From NCBI GenBank assembly GCA_015709655.1, contig CP054181.1, forward strand, positions 1,608,207-1,672,206: a stretch of DNA of 64,000 nucleotides. The letters run 5' to 3'. The DNA is from Ignavibacteria bacterium (GTDB lineage Bacteria > Bacteroidota > Ignavibacteria > Kapaibacteriales > Kapaibacteriaceae). Both the position numbers and the translations under genes were made by a program. Of the stretch, positions 7,473-15,571 are shown in pieces; positions within the stretch are counted from its first letter, which is position 1; each line of letters opens with the position of its first letter. Under the pieces are notes generated by a model. It made no database searches. It was not told the DNA's origin and saw only the letters and a list, made by a program, of their open reading frames with translations.

Positions 7473-8829
7473 TCATGAATATTCTGAAGATTTTACCTTG
7501 ACTCTTTCGGCATTCATTCTAAGCCTGCTAATTTTGTGCATCAGCATAGTGTCGTCCTATGCTGATGGGTGGGCGAGAATATCTCTTCCCGAACAATATC
7601 AATACAGCCGGATACAGTCTATTGCGGTTCGGTCACCAGATTCGATAATGGTAATGGCTTTTCTCCCAGAGGATTCAGCTTCGTGTATTTTGTTAACATC
7701 TGATGCCGGTGTGTCATGGACCTGTACTAATACATGCTGGTGTGGAGGATATCTGAATTGGGCGCGCCAGGTTCGCCATGTTTCCGGAGATAATTATGTG
7801 TACTATCATCCTATTGGCGGCTGTATGTACACTACGAATAGTGGAAACGAATGGATACACTCTGATGGACCGGATGACGACTGTATTCATGAAGGGGTTC
7901 ATAATCCTGCTTCTTATTCTCTTACCAAGTACGGGCAGTTGTGGCGAATTGTAGATTGCGAGGTTCGAGGAGGAGGATCTATCCAGCTTAGCACAGACTA
8001 TGGTCGTTCGTGGGAGGAGGTAAATCAAGTAAGCTACATACCCGATGAGATACCTAATGAAAGCCTGATCTCTATGCTGGACGAACAAAGGGGATTGGCA
8101 GCTGTGAGCGTTGCTGGCATTGGTAACACCGGATTTAAGTCATATGGAATTCTTAGCACTACCAACGGATGGAAGGACTACCAGGTAGTTGATACTATTC
8201 AATTCGGTAATATCTATCAACTGTTAATCGTTAACGATTCTAATGCTCTTCTCTATGTATTGGGTCCTCCTAATACAGCCACAAAGTCGTATTTAACAAC
8301 CTCATTTGGTACAGACTGGAGACCAATAAACGAATATCATCTCATCGAAGGGGATTCATTGTCGCGCATTTTGCAGTATGAATGCCTGCAAGACTCACTG
8401 TGCATTGGTGTTGGCACAAATGGTATAATCCTTCAATCATTGGATGCCGGGGCTTCATGGTATCAACTTATCTCACCAACACAATTTAAATTGAACGATG
8501 TTGCGATTATGAACAAACAAACGGTATATATTGTCGGTGATAGCGGAACCATATACTACACAACTACCGGTGGTGTTTCAGATGTCAATGAAGCTACAAC
8601 CCACGACAACCCAAGCCTCCTATCCATCTATCCCAACCCTGCCGATGATGCTATCACTGTGCGTGGCATGGAACCCGGAACTGCTTATCACGTTGTTGAT
8701 ATTCTTGGTCAGGTGGTACGCACACTGCTGCCCGATGCTTCAGAACTAAAATTCTCCCTCATGGACCTGCCACCCGGTGTGTACACGCTGGTGTCACCAC
8801 TACACCGCATACAATTCATCCGACGGTAG
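7459..8829 (+). CDS. cassette gene C1, secreted Asp-box/beta-propeller protein with T9SS type A sorting domain
   Basis: 456 residues. A signal peptide covers about residues 1-35 (hydrophobic core FILSLLILCISIVSSYA). The mature part begins with the LPEQY motif common to all three C proteins and carries Asp-box (BNR) type repeats such as TSDAGVSWT, STDYGRSWE and SLDAGASWY, which point to a beta-propeller. A CWC motif occurs early, as in C3. The last approximately 75 residues (NPSLLSIYPNPADDAITVRG to the end) are a T9SS sorting domain almost identical to that of C2. The protein should cross the outer membrane through T9SS and be anchored or released. No catalytic residues can be assigned. The body differs from C2 and C3 at roughly two thirds of positions by eye. 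Confidence 0.88.
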   Translation: MTISNHEYSEDFTLTLSAFILSLLILCISIVSSYADGWARISLPEQYQYSRIQSIAVRSPDSIMVMAFLPEDSASCILLTSDAGVSWTCTNTCWCGGYLNWARQVRHVSGDNYVYYHPIGGCMYTTNSGNEWIHSDGPDDDCIHEGVHNPASYSLTKYGQLWRIVDCEVRGGGSIQLSTDYGRSWEEVNQVSYIPDEIPNESLISMLDEQRGLAAVSVAGIGNTGFKSYGILSTTNGWKDYQVVDTIQFGNIYQLLIVNDSNALLYVLGPPNTATKSYLTTSFGTDWRPINEYHLIEGDSLSRILQYECLQDSLCIGVGTNGIILQSLDAGASWYQLISPTQFKLNDVAIMNKQTVYIVGDSGTIYYTTTGGVSDVNEATTHDNPSLLSIYPNPADDAITVRGMEPGTAYHVVDILGQVVRTLLPDASELKFSLMDLPPGVYTLVSPLHRIQFIRR

Positions 8830-8856
8830 GGGGCTTGGGCTCACGGAAAGGAGGTC

Positions 8857-8925
8857 ATGCACAGGCAGTGGGAAACATTTTGGTTACATAAGTTGCATTT
8901 CTGGAAATTCTTATTATTTTGGTGA
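8857..8925 (+). CDS. possible 22-residue leader peptide in constant block 2
   Basis: ATG at 8857 lies directly after a very strong Shine-Dalgarno stretch (AAAGGAGG, 8848-8855), although the spacing is only one base. It encodes a short Trp/His/Phe-rich peptide (MHRQWETFWLHKLHFWKFLL plus FW) ending at TGA 8923. The identical frame is at 12012-12080. In block 1 it stops after four codons. Four Trp and several Leu codons recall attenuator leaders, but no terminator/antiterminator pair was identified. It may instead be a relic of a longer gene. Confidence 0.3.
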   Translation: MHRQWETFWLHKLHFWKFLLFW

Positions 8926-8978
8926 CGTTGAACTAGTTATGACATAATTATTAACAAAACATCTAATCCGTAGGAATT

Positions 8979-9608
8979 ATGGGATGCGGATGTAACAATA
9001 GCCGTGATATACGCAACTGGAACTCACTTCTGCAGTCCTTCCCAGTAGATCCACTCAGTGTGATCAGCTATGCAGAACTTTCAGTTGCCGGTCCATCACA
9101 GGTGGGGCAATGGGCATTAAGCTCAACATACCGCGAGCCGACAGTACCATCTACGTGGTTGCCTACCCCTGTAAGTGTTAACGGTGAAGTCACAGTGATT
9201 AGCAACGGGGCTGATCAGATGCAGCAACAGTTTGATGCACAGAGCTGGAATTTCCGAAATCAGACCAGCAATACCTCAACAACAACACCGCCACCATTGC
9301 GCAACACGATTTTTGTACGAGCAGGTGTAGAATGGACCAACATTATCCCCTTAACAATTCAAGGTTCACCCCATGCCGTGGTGGACATAGAACTAAGCAT
9401 GCTGGATAATGCAGCTACACGGGGAGATATGCAAGGGACAATCCCGGTAATTCACTGGACAGGCGATACATATACCGGATTAGTCCTTCTACGCCTTGTC
9501 TTATACAGCTCCGGCCGCTACAGTTTTGGTATTCGCACCATTGATAACAACACAAGTCCAGGACCTCCCGGATGGGGTATGTTCGCTCTTGATGTTGTTG
9601 GAGTGTAA
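8979..9608 (+). CDS. cassette gene A2, constant protein of unknown function
   Basis: 209 residues, starting MGCGCNNSRDIRNWN. The product is identical in amino acids to gene A3; the DNA differs by a synonymous base near the 3' end. A GTAGGA sequence sits 5 bases before the ATG as a weak ribosome site. No known domain is recognised. The central part is rich in S, T, P and N, and the C-terminal half (VDIELSMLDNAAT; LVLYSSGRYSFGIRTIDN) looks like beta strands. There is no signal peptide, so if the product leaves the cell it does so by an unseen route. Gene B follows after three bases. Constancy here beside variable B and C suggests a common structural or assembly role. Confidence 0.8.
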   Translation: MGCGCNNSRDIRNWNSLLQSFPVDPLSVISYAELSVAGPSQVGQWALSSTYREPTVPSTWLPTPVSVNGEVTVISNGADQMQQQFDAQSWNFRNQTSNTSTTTPPPLRNTIFVRAGVEWTNIIPLTIQGSPHAVVDIELSMLDNAATRGDMQGTIPVIHWTGDTYTGLVLLRLVLYSSGRYSFGIRTIDNNTSPGPPGWGMFALDVVGV

Positions 9609-9611
9609 GCG

Positions 9612-10674
9612 ATGAATGGCAGTGGAATAAAAGGTGGGCTATTACCGGCAAAGGTTTTCTTTAGTGGGTCGGAAGCCGATCAGGAACGTAATATTACACT
9701 AAACGGAGAGCCAATCTCACAATTCTTTGATACCCAAGAAGTGAAAGACAACTTTTTCTATTTTGAGCTTCACGAAAGCGTAACTTGTGATCAAGACTAC
9801 AGAAATGTAGAAGACAAATTGAAACGCTGTTGCTATATATAGCTTGGATATCTATACAAAGTCAACGTTGGAGGGCTTACGAAACCCGAACGAAAAAGGG
9901 AAAAGTGTGCAGTTTTATTTTTTCCTTGAGCTTGATGGAGTCAATGCACCGGGACTACCCGACACTAAAGAATACATGACTCTTCTTGCTCCCGGGTACA
10001 CTGGTAACGAAAAACTTGGTGGTAAAACTAGGTACGGTGCATTGGTTTCAGTCGCCACAACAGAGTGGGTTAAACTTAAACCCAATCGTGATAATTTTAG
10101 ATATAAGTACCACAGACCTCCACAAGTATGTATTCCAATGGATGGGGAAGTGCATAGAGTTCGTATTCATGCCTACATTAAAAACTCTGATGCATTCGAA
10201 ATCTATTCACCGTATGAAGTTGAACAGAAGTATATGGGATATACAGACTTTGTTCTGTCATGCAAGCCTTGTTCCTATAAAATCAAGATCACGTCGAGTC
10301 ACACTCGGTGCTCTTCTCAATCTGGTCCAGCTTTTGGTGATCCGAGAATCTGTTGCAAAACGTGTATCCATTTAGAAAATTCAGGTGGAAATAATGATGT
10401 AGGGTGCGTTGGTGGCTGGAAGCTACAGAAAGCAGGCCTAAGTGGGGGGGAATTGATGATGGAACAGGAGGACGATCCGCCGTATGAGCGTATATTAAAT
10501 CCCTCATTACCAAGTTCAGTGCTTCACTGCTTCACTTGCTTTTCGGGTGGTAATGATTATGAAGATATATTAGAATTGTATGATCGCTGTGCAAGAGTAT
10601 TGGAAGAGATTCCAATAAAAATCCAGTGTATATGCAATCCCCCAACTAAAGAACAAACTAATGATTTCCAATGA
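9612..10674 (+). pseudogene. cassette gene B2, interrupted by a frameshift in a TATATA run
   Basis: The gene starts like B1 and B3 (MNGSGIKGGLLPAKVFFSGS) but hits TAG at 9840-9842 right after CCYI. The rest, from about 9844 in the next frame, encodes 276 residues containing the same C-terminal module: CCKTC, GCVGGWKL, LSGG, LNPSLPSS, LYDRC and a closing CIC. Joining the two frames within TATATATAG restores a full-length product of about 353 residues, the size of B3 (354). The dinucleotide run is a natural slippage site, so this may be a phase-off state, a pseudogene or a read error. The stop overlaps the gene C2 start as ATGA. Confidence 0.75.
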
Positions 10675-11984
10675 TGCGACACAAACACCTTCTCTTCGTA
10701 CCAATACTTGTAATTAGCCTGGTCACACTATCGCACAACCTACATGGACAGGATGTGTGGAGGAGGATTGACCTGCCGGAAGAGTACCGGAACTATATCT
10801 TAGGTGGAATAGCGGCGAAAAGTTTAATGGAAATGGTGGTTATTGCGCGCACTGAACCGTATGGAGGGAATGATGTTCCTTATTGTGTTTTATACACGAC
10901 CAACGGTGGGGCTGACTGGACCACCACTGAAGTATGGTGTGGTGAGGATTCGAATTTCCCACAGAGTATATGGTACCTAGGTGATGATACATGGTACCGG
11001 AAAATGAATTGGGCACCGCATAGAACGCGGGGATACGGTAATCCGTGGAAACCTGCACCAATGCACTTAGTGTTCGACAAAATACAGGATATTGATGAGG
11101 AGTACTTATGGTTAACAGGTGATAATGGAGAAAGCGGTAAAGATGCAATAGATATTAGTACTGACCGCGGTGCATCATTTTCCCTGGTTGCATTAGATAG
11201 TAAATCCGTCAGTCGTAGCCTTGCAATGCGTACGAAAACAGAAGGCATACTTGCAATTAGTAAGTATAGCGAGGACATCTATAACGACTTTACAAGAATA
11301 TACAAGACAGATGATAACTGGAAAACGATGACGGAGATAGAAAATACAGGATTGCCCCTGATTATATACTCATCCCTTGCCTATGCAGAGGACAGTACGC
11401 TGATACTTGCCGGCAGACAGGAAAGCATCAATGTACCGGGTAAGTGGCACATGTGGCGCTCAACTGATAATGGCGTATCGTGGGTCCCGGTAGAGTTCTT
11501 TAATACTCTTAATTACATACAAGATTTATATTTTCCGGAGAAAGGTGCCATTGGTTACGCTGTCAGTCCGGGGAACAGATTATACCGCACTACTAATAGC
11601 GGTCTATCGTGGACAGTAGTTAGCCCGCCTGTGCCAGTCCCAGCTTTAGACTCCTACATTGTACCGTTCACTAACAACATTGTCTTTTTATTACGCCCCG
11701 GTACCATCTACTATACAACTACCGGTGGTGTTTCAGATGTCAATGAAGCTACAACCCACGACAACCCAAGCCCCCTATCCATCTATCCCAACCCTGCCGA
11801 TGATGCTATCACTGTGCGTGGCATGGAACCCGGAACTGCTTATCACGTTGTTGATATTCTTGGTCAGGTGGTACGCACACTGCTGCCCGATGCTTCAGAA
11901 CTAAAATTCTCCCTCATGGACCTGCCACCCGGTGTGTACACGCTGGTGTCACCACTACACCGCATACAATTCATCCGACGGTAA
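10671..11984 (+). CDS. cassette gene C2, secreted Asp-box/beta-propeller protein with T9SS sorting domain
   Basis: 437 residues. A signal peptide covers about residues 1-26 (LLFVPILVISLVTLSHNLHG). The mature start WRRIDLPEEYRN matches the LPE-aromatic motif of C1 and C3. Asp-box repeats include TTNGGADWT, STDNGVSWV and TTNSGLSWT, indicating a beta-propeller. The last approximately 75 residues are the shared T9SS type A domain (SIYPNPADDAITVRGMEPG through FIRR), differing from C1 at one residue (NPSP versus NPSL). It overlaps the B2 stop by 4 bases, so its translation may depend on B2 being read through. Substrate or partner is unknown. Confidence 0.88.
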   Translation: MMRHKHLLFVPILVISLVTLSHNLHGQDVWRRIDLPEEYRNYILGGIAAKSLMEMVVIARTEPYGGNDVPYCVLYTTNGGADWTTTEVWCGEDSNFPQSIWYLGDDTWYRKMNWAPHRTRGYGNPWKPAPMHLVFDKIQDIDEEYLWLTGDNGESGKDAIDISTDRGASFSLVALDSKSVSRSLAMRTKTEGILAISKYSEDIYNDFTRIYKTDDNWKTMTEIENTGLPLIIYSSLAYAEDSTLILAGRQESINVPGKWHMWRSTDNGVSWVPVEFFNTLNYIQDLYFPEKGAIGYAVSPGNRLYRTTNSGLSWTVVSPPVPVPALDSYIVPFTNNIVFLLRPGTIYYTTTGGVSDVNEATTHDNPSPLSIYPNPADDAITVRGMEPGTAYHVVDILGQVVRTLLPDASELKFSLMDLPPGVYTLVSPLHRIQFIRR

Positions 11985-12011
11985 GGGGCTTGGGCTCACG
12001 GAAAGGAGGTC

Positions 12012-12080
12012 ATGCACAGGCAGTGGGAAACATTTTGGTTACATAAGTTGCATTTCTGGAAATTCTTATTATTTTGGTGA
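12012..12080 (+). CDS. possible 22-residue leader peptide in constant block 3
   Basis: Same sequence as 8857-8925, with AAAGGAGG directly upstream. See that entry. It is included because the frame is preserved, but purifying selection cannot be inferred when the two DNA copies are identical. Confidence 0.3.
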   Translation: MHRQWETFWLHKLHFWKFLLFW

Positions 12081-12133
12081 CGTTGAACTAGTTATGACAT
12101 AATTATTAACAAAACATCTAATCCGTAGGAATT

Positions 12134-12763
12134 ATGGGATGCGGATGTAACAATAGCCGTGATATACGCAACTGGAACTCACTTCTGCAGTCCTTCCCAG
12201 TAGATCCACTCAGTGTGATCAGCTATGCAGAACTTTCAGTTGCCGGTCCATCACAGGTGGGGCAATGGGCATTAAGCTCAACATACCGCGAGCCGACAGT
12301 ACCATCTACGTGGTTGCCTACCCCTGTAAGTGTTAACGGTGAAGTCACAGTGATTAGCAACGGGGCTGATCAGATGCAGCAACAGTTTGATGCACAGAGC
12401 TGGAATTTCCGAAATCAGACCAGCAATACCTCAACAACAACACCGCCACCATTGCGCAACACGATTTTTGTACGAGCAGGTGTAGAATGGACCAACATTA
12501 TCCCCTTAACAATTCAAGGTTCACCCCATGCCGTGGTGGACATAGAACTAAGCATGCTGGATAATGCAGCTACACGGGGAGATATGCAAGGGACAATCCC
12601 GGTAATTCACTGGACAGGCGATACATATACCGGATTAGTCCTTCTACGCCTTGTCTTATACAGCTCCGGCCGCTACAGTTTTGGTATTCGCACCATTGAT
12701 AACAACACAAGTCCAGGACCTCCCGGATGGGGCATGTTCGCTCTTGATGTTGTTGGAGTGTAA
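12134..12763 (+). CDS. cassette gene A3, constant protein of unknown function
   Basis: 209 residues with the same amino-acid sequence as A2, starting at MGCGCNNSRD behind a GTAGGA ribosome site. Gene B3 starts three bases after the TAA. The product has no signal peptide or transmembrane helix and no recognised domain. Compared with the disrupted copy A1, only a few residues differ (for example H versus R in IPVIHWTGD). Confidence 0.8.
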   Translation: MGCGCNNSRDIRNWNSLLQSFPVDPLSVISYAELSVAGPSQVGQWALSSTYREPTVPSTWLPTPVSVNGEVTVISNGADQMQQQFDAQSWNFRNQTSNTSTTTPPPLRNTIFVRAGVEWTNIIPLTIQGSPHAVVDIELSMLDNAATRGDMQGTIPVIHWTGDTYTGLVLLRLVLYSSGRYSFGIRTIDNNTSPGPPGWGMFALDVVGV

Positions 12764-12766
12764 GCG

Positions 12767-13831
12767 ATGAATGGCAGTGGAATAGAGGGTGGGCTATTAC
12801 CGGCAAAGGTTTTCTTTAGTGGGTCAGGGATTGACTTGGAACGTACGATCTCTATTAATGGTACAGAGTCCCTGATTGAGGATTCACCATTCAAAAGAGA
12901 TAATTTCAATATTGTTGTTGAACCTGCCCCGGATGCTTCATGTTCACAATCTTATTATAACGAAGACAAAGCTCCAGGTTCAAGTTGTTGCTATCGATGG
13001 TACCTTCATACAAATGCGGATCTAAGGTGGCTTAAAGCACATGAGGAACTTGGGTATACAAATCAGCTGTACATATCTTTAGAAATTGATGGTATTAATT
13101 CACCCACTAAGACAGAAACGCTTCTGTTTCCTCCTATAGAAAAAGTACATCTTGCTGGCAAAATGCGTTATGGAGCGTATATGGTGTATGGCAAATACCA
13201 ATGGGAACTTAATCCTATTGGTATGTCTGAGTTTCCGTATCGGCTTCGCTTTGAAAATAATATTATATGCATCCAAAGGGATAGCAAAGTACACACGATA
13301 AAACTTATAATTTTTCGTGTTGTTTCGTGGAAAAACCATCCCGGCATCGATCCTAAAAGGTCGGCTGATTATGTTGTTCATGATTATAAATGCTCTGTGA
13401 GCTGTGGTTGTAATTACAGCATTTCCGTAAAAGGGTGCTCTAAAAGTGCATGTAGTCAAGGTAGTGCAACTACTGGGTTTTGCTGTGGTGTTAACATTGT
13501 TTTGGATAGGAATAACAGTACAGCTGAGTCATCCGGATGTGTAGCAGGATGGGAACTTGAAAACAGGCAGGTAAAAGGAGGAATTACAGAGCAGCAAACT
13601 GGAATAAATAAAAACACAGGGAATAGGTCAGCAATTGCATCTCCCAAATTAGAACCTGGGCTACTATACACGATACCTTGCACTCGTTTGGGTACACATA
13701 GGCCTTATCAAATTATTGATCGTCTGACGTTGTTCGATCAGAGTGGGTGTAAAATCGTAGAAATGCCAATCGAAGCGTGGTGTTGCTGTTCAAATGAGTT
13801 AATAACAGTACCTCGAGGAGCAGAGCAATGA
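12767..13831 (+). CDS. cassette gene B3, variable Cys-rich protein, function unknown
   Basis: An intact gene of 354 residues. After the shared N-terminus (MNGSGIEGGLLPAKVFFSGS) comes a variable body with many aromatic and charged residues and a CCYRWY motif that aligns with CCY in B2. The C-terminal module is recognisable: GFCCG, GCVAGWEL, KGG, PKLEPGL, LFDQSGC and a final CCC. No signal peptide is visible. It overlaps gene C3 by 4 bases (ATGA). This is the best copy for judging full-length B architecture. Confidence 0.82.
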   Translation: MNGSGIEGGLLPAKVFFSGSGIDLERTISINGTESLIEDSPFKRDNFNIVVEPAPDASCSQSYYNEDKAPGSSCCYRWYLHTNADLRWLKAHEELGYTNQLYISLEIDGINSPTKTETLLFPPIEKVHLAGKMRYGAYMVYGKYQWELNPIGMSEFPYRLRFENNIICIQRDSKVHTIKLIIFRVVSWKNHPGIDPKRSADYVVHDYKCSVSCGCNYSISVKGCSKSACSQGSATTGFCCGVNIVLDRNNSTAESSGCVAGWELENRQVKGGITEQQTGINKNTGNRSAIASPKLEPGLLYTIPCTRLGTHRPYQIIDRLTLFDQSGCKIVEMPIEAWCCCSNELITVPRGAEQ

Positions 13832-15216
13832 AAAAGTATTTATATGCTATAATATCTATACTACTTGTGTTCTGTTTAAGACCTCTACAGGCTCAGTTGT
13901 CATGGGCGTCCATCCCATTGCCAGAAGGGTTCAGAAATTGCTATGTACGTGAACTTTCTGCAGATAACAGACAACATATTCTAGTGTTTGTACTCAACTC
14001 TCAAGATGAACAAGTAGATTCAATAACCACCGCTCTGTTATACACAACTGATGGCGGTTTAACCTGGCGGCGAACTGAAGCCTGCTGGTGTAATTGGATG
14101 CTTATTCAGTCGACACCAACAGCGATACTGAACCACCAACGTATTATGTACACACCAGGTCCGCAGAGTTATTCAGACGACGGAGGTGCCACGTGGACTT
14201 TTAGCGATGTTATAAAGGAACGCTATTGTACGTTACCAGGTCTGGAAAATCTTACTACTCGTATTGGTGACTATATTTGGCAACCCGCTCTCTGTTTCTC
14301 CCAGGCCGGTGTTTTTGTAAGTACAAATAATGGTACCAATTTTTCTTTACATCTGTTACCGTACAGGGACTTTCTGCACTCGGGTGTTCTCGCAATGATG
14401 AACTCTCACAGTGGTATCCACGTAGGTATCGAAAATGATGATGAGGCTGTTGTAACACCTGCTCTGTCCCGTCCGATATTATCGAGAACCAGCGATAACT
14501 GGGAAACATCTGAATCAATGCCTATTGAGTTGCCGGACGCTCATCCTAATGCATGGTGGAATCATAAATTTTCACCACAGAAACTGCTTTATGTGGGGGA
14601 CTCTACCTTCGTTCTGTTAGCGGAGACGAATTCTGATGCAACAATTCCTAATCCGAGTAAGACGTCACCAATAGTATGGTTTACGACAGATGCTGGATTG
14701 TCATGGCAGGCAGTTGCAGGACTTAGTCCGGCAAGTGGGTATGAGCTGGGGGTTCCTATCAATATAGCGGTTAATTCTGGTGCTGTAATTGTGATTACTG
14801 ACAGTAACTCGGTAATCATCTCACATAATCGTGGAGAAACATGGCACAATGTCGGCCAAGCCCCACCTTCAAAAGTTAGGCGGATCACCACTACATCAGA
14901 TGGCTATGTTCTGATAGCTGGAAACAACGAAATAATTTATGCCGGAAGGCTAGACCCCAACAGTACAGCTGAATCAAAATCAGACGAATTAAGTCATAAC
15001 CCTACCAAATTAAAATTGAAAGAAATCTCATACCGTACATTTTCAATAGATGAGGTAGATACGAAAGCCATAATTTCAGTTCTAGACATAATAGGTCAAA
15101 CCTTAAATGTTATTGTGCCTTCTGAGTCGGGTGCCGTGGTAAGCTTACATAATTACAGTCCCGGGATATACTTTATTGTTCAAGGAAACAAGTACTGTAA
15201 AGTTATCTTGCGGTGA
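13828..15216 (+). CDS. cassette gene C3, secreted Asp-box/beta-propeller protein with its own diverged C-terminal domain
   Basis: 462 residues. A signal peptide covers about residues 1-22 (AIISILLVFCLRPLQA). The mature protein starts WASIPLPEGFRN and has Asp-box repeats (TTDGGLTWR, SDDGGATWT, TTDAGLSWQ, SHNRGETWH) and an early CWC motif. Unlike C1 and C2 it does not run into the shared tail. It ends in a separate, weakly similar sorting-type domain (SVLDIIGQTLNVIV, NYSPGIYFIVQG) and stops at TGA 15214-15216, 17 bases before the orphan shared tail begins. This suggests that a foreign C body, complete with its own tail and stop, was inserted between constant blocks. Confidence 0.87.
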   Translation: MKKYLYAIISILLVFCLRPLQAQLSWASIPLPEGFRNCYVRELSADNRQHILVFVLNSQDEQVDSITTALLYTTDGGLTWRRTEACWCNWMLIQSTPTAILNHQRIMYTPGPQSYSDDGGATWTFSDVIKERYCTLPGLENLTTRIGDYIWQPALCFSQAGVFVSTNNGTNFSLHLLPYRDFLHSGVLAMMNSHSGIHVGIENDDEAVVTPALSRPILSRTSDNWETSESMPIELPDAHPNAWWNHKFSPQKLLYVGDSTFVLLAETNSDATIPNPSKTSPIVWFTTDAGLSWQAVAGLSPASGYELGVPINIAVNSGAVIVITDSNSVIISHNRGETWHNVGQAPPSKVRRITTTSDGYVLIAGNNEIIYAGRLDPNSTAESKSDELSHNPTKLKLKEISYRTFSIDEVDTKAIISVLDIIGQTLNVIVPSESGAVVSLHNYSPGIYFIVQGNKYCKVILR

Positions 15217-15232
15217 GAATTTGCTGTGGACA

Positions 15233-15455
15233 GAACCCAAGCCCCCTATCCATCTATCCCAACCCTGCCGATGATGCTATCACTGTGCGTGGCATGGAAC
15301 CCGGAACAGTTTATCACGTTGTTGATATTCTTGGTCAGGTGGTACGCACACTGCTGCCCGATACCCCAGAACTAAAATTCTCCCTCATGGATCTGCCACC
15401 CGGGGTGTACACGCTGGTATCACCACAGCACCGTACTCAATTCATACGACGGTAA
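15233..15455 (+). pseudogene. orphan shared T9SS sorting domain (array right end)
   Basis: From about 15233 the sequence again matches the tails of C1 and C2: SIYPNPADDAITVRGMEPGT through FIRR, ending TAA 15453-15455. A frame from GTG 15213 could express it as an 80-residue protein overlapping the C3 stop, but it has no signal peptide and no body. It is best read as the constant-block remnant left downstream when the C3 body brought its own stop. Similarity ends soon after the TAA, at GGGCTGACG (about 15471), so the leader and gene A are absent and the array stops here. Confidence 0.8.
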
Positions 15456-15571
15456 GGGGCTTGGGCTGACGCTGTCGTTTCTTCTTAAAAAGTAGATCCG
15501 CTCTTGAGTGATAAATTTGTGCAGAAACCTGCTTGCATAAATTTAATATGTATCTACTGAATGACTGAGCC

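Larger units (their letters stand above)
8548..9670 (+). repeat. constant block 2 of the cassette array (1,123 bp)
   Basis: Near-identical to 11702-12824, with the same length to the base. It spans the T9SS tail of C1, a 149-bp leader, gene A2 and the first 59 bases of gene B2. Similarity begins at ACCATMTACTAYACAACTAC and ends at TTCTTTAGTGGGTC. Sequence on both sides is unrelated between the copies. Confidence 0.92.
11702..12824 (+). repeat. constant block 3 of the cassette array (1,123 bp)
   Basis: Near-identical to 8548-9670. Gene A stops are 3,155 bp apart between blocks 2 and 3, and 3,174 bp apart between blocks 1 and 2. The long near-identity of blocks 2 and 3 points to recent duplication or ongoing gene conversion. 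Confidence 0.92.

Noticed and set aside
15213-15455. 80-residue independent protein
   Set aside because: It lacks a signal peptide and body; the sequence is the shared sorting domain, better explained as a remnant.
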